DNA of 64,000 nt, taken from NCBI RefSeq assembly GCF_028993575.1, contig NZ_CP118615.1, positions 4,307,001 to 4,371,000 on the forward strand. The letters are read 5' to 3'. Both the position numbers and the translations under genes were made by a program. The DNA is from Micromonospora cathayae (GTDB taxonomy: Bacteria > Actinomycetota > Actinomycetes > Mycobacteriales > Micromonosporaceae). The notes beneath the pieces were generated by a model that was given only the letters and a program-made list of their open reading frames with translations, had not been told where the DNA came from and ran no database searches. Below, piece by piece: positions 62,006 through 64,000 of this stretch (positions are counted from its first letter, which is position 1; each line of letters begins with the position of its first letter).

Positions 62006-62530
62006 GTTCGGATCCTAGTCGGATCGTCGGTGGTGCGTGGTCCGGCGGACACGCCACCCGGCGCGGAATCCGGCCGGGGTCGAAAAGGTTTCGAAGTCGT
62101 CGACATTCTCAAGACATTGAGGTGCGTCGTTTCTGATTCCGGATTCGGTGCGGGATGGACAGAGCAGCAGGTCTCGGTGTTGTCGATCAGGAAAGACGCC
62201 GGCGTTGGCTCGATGGACAGCTTGCCGAAAAGCTTTCCGTCCGGCATGGTGCTTTCAGGCATTGAGGTGGGTCACTTGAAGGATTGGGCGGGGCAGGCGT
62301 CGTCCGTCCGGTCGACGCCACCGGCGGCCAGTCGCCGGCCCGGGGACCGGTGCCGCGCGGTCACCCTCCGGCCCGCCTGCTGCGGCGTGGGCAGCCGCGG
62401 CGCTCCTCCGGAGAAGCGGCGTGGGCAGCCGCAGCTTCCGCTCGGAACGGCTCCGGGTCGGACGGGCACCGACCTGACCGCATTCACCGAGGAAACCGAC
62501 AGTCAACCGAACACCGTGAAAGGAGAGAGG
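62006..62530. other. 525-base non-coding region with operator-like site
   Basis: Divergent promoter region of the GH67-like and the secreted metalloprotease genes; lower GC between about 62080 and 62280. CGAAA-AGG-TTTCG at 62081-62093 is a palindrome related to LacI-type GAAA/TTTC operators. GACATTGAGGTG (about 62111) and GCATTGAGGTGG (about 62261) are near-repeats. From 62300 to 62500 it is GC-rich without a gene. Confidence 0.45.
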
Positions 62531-63826
62531 ATGACCTGGCACCGACGGGCCGCGACGGCGATCGCGGCCCTGGCCCTGTTCACCTCCTATCTGCTGGTCG
62601 CCGGCACGGCACAGGCCGCGCCCGGTGACAATCTCGCCTGGACGGCCACCGCCACGGCCTCCTACACCTCGTCGTGGGAGAGCGTGACGGCGGTCAACGA
62701 CGGGATCGACCCGCCCCGCTCGAACGACACCACCAACCCCCGGTGGGGCACCTGGCCGCAGACCGGCACCCACTGGGTCGAGCTGACCTGGCCCACCGCC
62801 CAGACCATCCGGGCGGTGGACGCCTACTTCTTCGACGACCAGGGGGGAGTCCGCCTACCGTCCACCTGGCGGGTGCAGTCCTGGTCCGGTAGCGCCTTCG
62901 CCGACGTCCCGGGCGCCAGCGGCTACCCGGTGGCCGCCGACCGGTACAACCGGGTGACGTTCACCGCCGTCACCACCACCCGCCTGCGGGTGCAGTTGAC
63001 CTCCAACGGCACCGCCTCGGTCGGGCTGCTGGAGGTCAAGGCGCACACCGACCCGCCCACCACGAACCCGCCGCCGACCAGCGGGTGGAACCCGCCGGCC
63101 AACCTGGTGCAGCCGCTGGGCGAGGTGTGGCAGCACGTGGAGCAGACGTACAACAACGGCAACCTGTACGGGTTCCGCAACTACGGCTGGGACCAGGTGA
63201 TGGCCAACCGGGGTTACCTGAACTTCTGTGTCCGATGGGACTCGTCGGCGTCGGTGACCGCGGCGCAGCGGGACCAGATCCACGCCGCGCTGGCCCGGCA
63301 GTACAAGAAGTGGTTCGACACCCTGGCCGGGCACAACGCGTGGCCGTACACCGAGGTGCCGGTGCGGGTCGTCGGGTGGGCGGTCCGGGACCGGGCCCAG
63401 TTGCAGTGGTCGGACACCTCCGTGGACATCTACGTGGGCGACATCCGGGAGAACGCGCCGCAGTGCTCCGAGCCGTGCGGGCGGTTCTTCAACCAGAACG
63501 GGCAGTACCCGAACTGTCCCGGCGGGGTCGCCCGGCACTACGACCAGTCGCTGTGGCTGACCGACGGCTTCGCCGGCGGCGCGGGTGGTGACTGGGGCCA
63601 GCGGGTGGGCCGCGAGTACTTCATGAACAACATCAACGCCGCCAACATGCACATCCTGCTGCACGAGATGGGCCACACCTTCGGCCTCGACGACTTCTAC
63701 GACTGGACCCCCACCGGCGTCGGCGGGTTCCTGATGAAGGCCGGCAGCGCCAGCCAGATCACCGAGTTCGACACCTGGATGTTCCGCGACTGGTGGCGGC
63801 ACCTGAAGAGCCGCTACGGCTACTGA
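62531..63826 (+). CDS. secreted protein with discoidin-like carbohydrate-binding and zinc-metalloprotease-like domains
   Basis: 431 residues. AGGAG precedes the ATG. Signal peptide (ALALFTSYLLVAGTAQAAP), then an F5/8-type C (discoidin/CBM32-like) domain ~30-160 (NLAWTATATASYTSSWESVTAVNDGI; HWVELTWPTAQTIRAVDAYFFDD; RVTFTAVTTTRLRVQLT), a Pro/Thr linker and a ~240-residue C-terminal domain with LLHEMGHTFGLDDFYD, an HExxHxxGxxD zinc motif. Cys pairs QCSEPCGRFF and NCPGG are likely disulfides. Extracellular peptidase on a glycan- or protein-coated surface is inferred. Confidence 0.85.
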   Translation: MTWHRRAATAIAALALFTSYLLVAGTAQAAPGDNLAWTATATASYTSSWESVTAVNDGIDPPRSNDTTNPRWGTWPQTGTHWVELTWPTAQTIRAVDAYFFDDQGGVRLPSTWRVQSWSGSAFADVPGASGYPVAADRYNRVTFTAVTTTRLRVQLTSNGTASVGLLEVKAHTDPPTTNPPPTSGWNPPANLVQPLGEVWQHVEQTYNNGNLYGFRNYGWDQVMANRGYLNFCVRWDSSASVTAAQRDQIHAALARQYKKWFDTLAGHNAWPYTEVPVRVVGWAVRDRAQLQWSDTSVDIYVGDIRENAPQCSEPCGRFFNQNGQYPNCPGGVARHYDQSLWLTDGFAGGAGGDWGQRVGREYFMNNINAANMHILLHEMGHTFGLDDFYDWTPTGVGGFLMKAGSASQITEFDTWMFRDWWRHLKSRYGY

Positions 63827-63923
63827 CCACCGCCGGGGCCGTCGGCCGGCTCACCACCGGCCGGCGGCCCGCCGGTCCCGCGACACCGGTGCCCGTCCCC
63901 CTCCCACCCCGACAGGAGACACC

Positions 63924-64000
63924 GTGCGACGACGTCCCCTCCTCCGCGGCCTGGCCGCCGGCTGCGCGGCGGTGCTCGCCGCGAGCCTGGCGCCCGTGCC
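63924..64000 (+). CDS. start of a secreted protein (3' end outside window)
   Basis: GTG 63924 with AGGAG a few bases upstream; RRRPLLRGLAAGCAAVLAASLAPV is a signal-peptide start. The window ends before the mature part. Same strand and short gap after the secreted metalloprotease, so possibly co-transcribed. Confidence 0.6.
   Translation, partial: MRRRPLLRGLAAGCAAVLAASLAPV

Noticed and set aside
61112..62530. Long plus-strand frame continuous with the metalloprotease gene
   Set aside because: The upstream part is the antisense of the GH67-like gene and intergenic DNA; the ATG at 62531 with AGGAG and a signal peptide is the real start.

Overview
The window is GC-rich actinobacterial chromosome. 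Codon use, GTG starts, many ATGA overlaps and the protein families (FCD-type GntR, MmyB-type XRE, LutABC, SCO2322-like proteins, NarL two-component pairs) fit Micromonosporaceae (Micromonospora or a close relative); this placement is by inspection only. I see no rRNA, tRNA, CRISPR array, transposase or phage gene.

Layout. 1-8.1 kb: end of a peptide/oligosaccharide-type ABC operon with a decayed GH43 fragment behind it, a complete metNIQ methionine importer, and a GH43 glycosidase with its LacI regulator. 8.1-15.6 kb: XRE regulator divergent from an alcohol dehydrogenase, a cyclophilin-fold lipoprotein, an HTH_38/winged-helix regulator with an operator-like palindrome, a P450 with its 3Fe-4S ferredoxin, and a large membrane protein with a GHSHG hydrolase motif. 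15.9-18.7 kb: lutABC lactate oxidation operon. 18.9-23.3 kb: a 1466-residue secreted subtilase with Kelch-type repeats. 24.0-27.5 kb: FCD/GntR regulator plus FAH-family, SDR and aldo-keto reductase genes, which together look like part of a non-phosphorylative deoxy-sugar (L-fucose type) pathway. 27.5-33.6 kb: ArsR-like regulator, MFS, SLC13-like permease, epoxide hydrolase and WYL regulator.

33.9-37.1 kb holds an XRE regulator, an ImmA/IrrE-type metallopeptidase gene carrying a single-base frameshift, and a MAB_1171c/DUF6545-type membrane protein; the two promoter regions share a CAACTATTGTGG-like repeat.

38.1-44.3 kb is the most striking locus: a candidate RiPP operon of MFS exporter, S9 peptidase, a 32-residue precursor with a near-perfect Shine-Dalgarno, two strong hairpins, a cobalamin-binding radical SAM enzyme (CX7CX2C) and a DUF5825-like partner. 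A FAD monooxygenase and a divergent TetR gene follow. 47.0-50.4 kb: DsbA-like/VKOR disulfide pair and a NarL-type two-component system.

50.4-58.8 kb is one minus-strand operon headed by a compact cobalamin riboswitch: two secreted alpha/alpha-barrel proteins and two SCO2322/DUF4430-like proteins, then EcfT, a fused two-domain EcfA and an EcfS component. The secreted pieces resemble the two domains of animal transcobalamin/intrinsic factor, so the unit reads as a B12 capture-and-uptake system. The window ends with a GH67-like enzyme fused to a polytopic membrane domain, a secreted carbohydrate-binding putative metalloprotease, and the start of another secreted protein.
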